From Clostridia bacterium (GTDB taxonomy: Bacteria > Bacillota > Clostridia > Christensenellales > HGM11417): a DNA stretch of 5,288 nucleotides. This document shows positions 4,872 through 5,288 of the stretch, piece after piece (the first letter of the stretch is position 1; the number at the start of each line of letters is the position of its first letter). A program made the position numbers and the translations under genes. The notes beneath the pieces were generated by a model, which searched no databases, was not told the DNA's origin, and saw only the letters and a program-made list of their open reading frames with translations. The stretch spans positions 1 to 5,288 of the forward strand of contig JAQVSX010000063.1 in the NCBI GenBank assembly GCA_028700355.1, written 5' to 3'.

Positions 4872-5288
4872 ATGTACAGCGATATGATAGAAGTATCCTT
4901 GCCAGTAAAAAAATTTGCAGCCGATTTAGAGCTTGAAATAATGTTTTCTCAAAAGGAAGAGATTACGCTCAATACCGTCAATGTCAGCAGACCGGGTTTG
5001 CAGCTTGCAGGCTTTTTTGACTATTTTGGAGCAAACCGCGTTCAGGTGCTGGGAAATGCTGAAATGCAGTTTATTAAAAAAATGGCTTACGAAGAGCGTA
5101 TTTATTCGCTCACCCAATTTTTTAAATATCCTATACCCTGCATAATTTTAGCAAGAAATATCGAAGTGCCGGGGAATTGCTTGAAATTGCCCGTAGCAGC
5201 GGCGTTCCGATGTTTAAGTCTGATTTTTACGACAACAACTCTTGTAAACCATATTGTTATGTACCTTAATAAATTGCTTGCGCCAACA
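4872..5288 (+). CDS. hprK: HPr kinase/phosphorylase, N-terminal domain (3' end beyond window; two compensating indels)
   Basis: The first 139 residues match the N-terminal domain of HPr kinase/phosphorylase: NVSRPGLQLAGFFDYF (37-52), NRVQVLGNAE (55-64), PCIILARNIEVPG (89-101) and TLVNHIVMYLNKLLAPT (123-139). In the family the Walker A loop and catalytic domain follow the LAPT point, so they lie outside the window. The enzyme phosphorylates and dephosphorylates Ser46 of HPr, setting carbon catabolite repression in Firmicutes. ATG 4872 has AGAGG at 4862-4866, five bases away. Residues 102-119 do not look like HprK. Reading one frame over from 5174 gives ELLEIARSSGVPMFKSDF, which does fit, and the frame returns after 5228. 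This is as if one G is missing from the G run at 5171-5174 and one T is extra in the T run at 5224-5228. Sequencing error near a contig end is likeliest. Confidence 0.9.
   Translation, partial: MYSDMIEVSLPVKKFAADLELEIMFSQKEEITLNTVNVSRPGLQLAGFFDYFGANRVQVLGNAEMQFIKKMAYEERIYSLTQFFKYPIPCIILARNIEVPGNCLKLPVAAAFRCLSLIFTTTTLVNHIVMYLNKLLAPT

Noticed and set aside
4926..5117. Minus-strand 63-codon frame opposite hprK
   Set aside because: Shadow of hprK, whose plus-strand protein motifs are clear.
5171..5228. Programmed ribosomal frameshifting in hprK
   Set aside because: It would need two opposite shifts within about 55 bases; the G run and T run are typical error sites, and no slippery site plus stimulatory structure is evident.
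1..5288. CRISPR array, tRNA, rRNA or insertion sequence
   Set aside because: No regularly spaced repeats, no tRNA or rRNA signature and no transposase or terminal inverted repeats seen on either strand.

Overview
The window looks like low-GC Firmicutes DNA, most likely from an uncultured member of the Clostridia. The reasons are an AT-rich composition, strong AGGAGG-type ribosome binding sites, sigma-A-like promoters, U-tract terminators, a GEMM-I (cyclic-di-GMP) type riboswitch and the start of hprK, a gene typical of Firmicutes. Both ends look like contig ends. Base 1 onward resembles an Illumina adapter remnant, and the last ~120 bases carry two compensating single-base indels in homopolymers.

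Left part (1-2559, minus strand): three tandem MreB-like actin genes, separated by only 11-12 bases and each with its own ribosome binding site. The most upstream (1528-2559) and middle (502-1515) genes are complete; the third runs off the left edge. All keep the actin nucleotide-binding motifs. All three also carry the same departure from ordinary MreB: the usual EEP-x-AA active-site loop reads EEE-(I/V)-KA. No mreC, mreD or other elongasome gene is visible.

Middle (2560-3107): the non-coding leader of this operon, reading leftward. In transcription order it has a near-consensus promoter (2892-2920), a GEMM-I aptamer that starts almost at the transcription start (about 2791-2880), an AT-rich linker, an intrinsic terminator (2636-2668), a second promoter overlapping the terminator U-tract (2608-2637), and a weak hairpin that could cover the ribosome binding site. 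The simplest reading is that cyclic-di-GMP adjusts how much of the MreB-like operon is transcribed, on top of a basal promoter. This is the most interesting signal in the window.

Right part (3108-5288): a seven-helix Bax-inhibitor-1-type membrane protein on the minus strand with its own promoter and terminator. Divergent from it is a plus-strand operon of a Cof-type HAD phosphatase followed 13 bases later by hprK (HPr kinase/phosphorylase, N-terminal domain only). The divergent promoter region contains AT-only dyads at both promoters.
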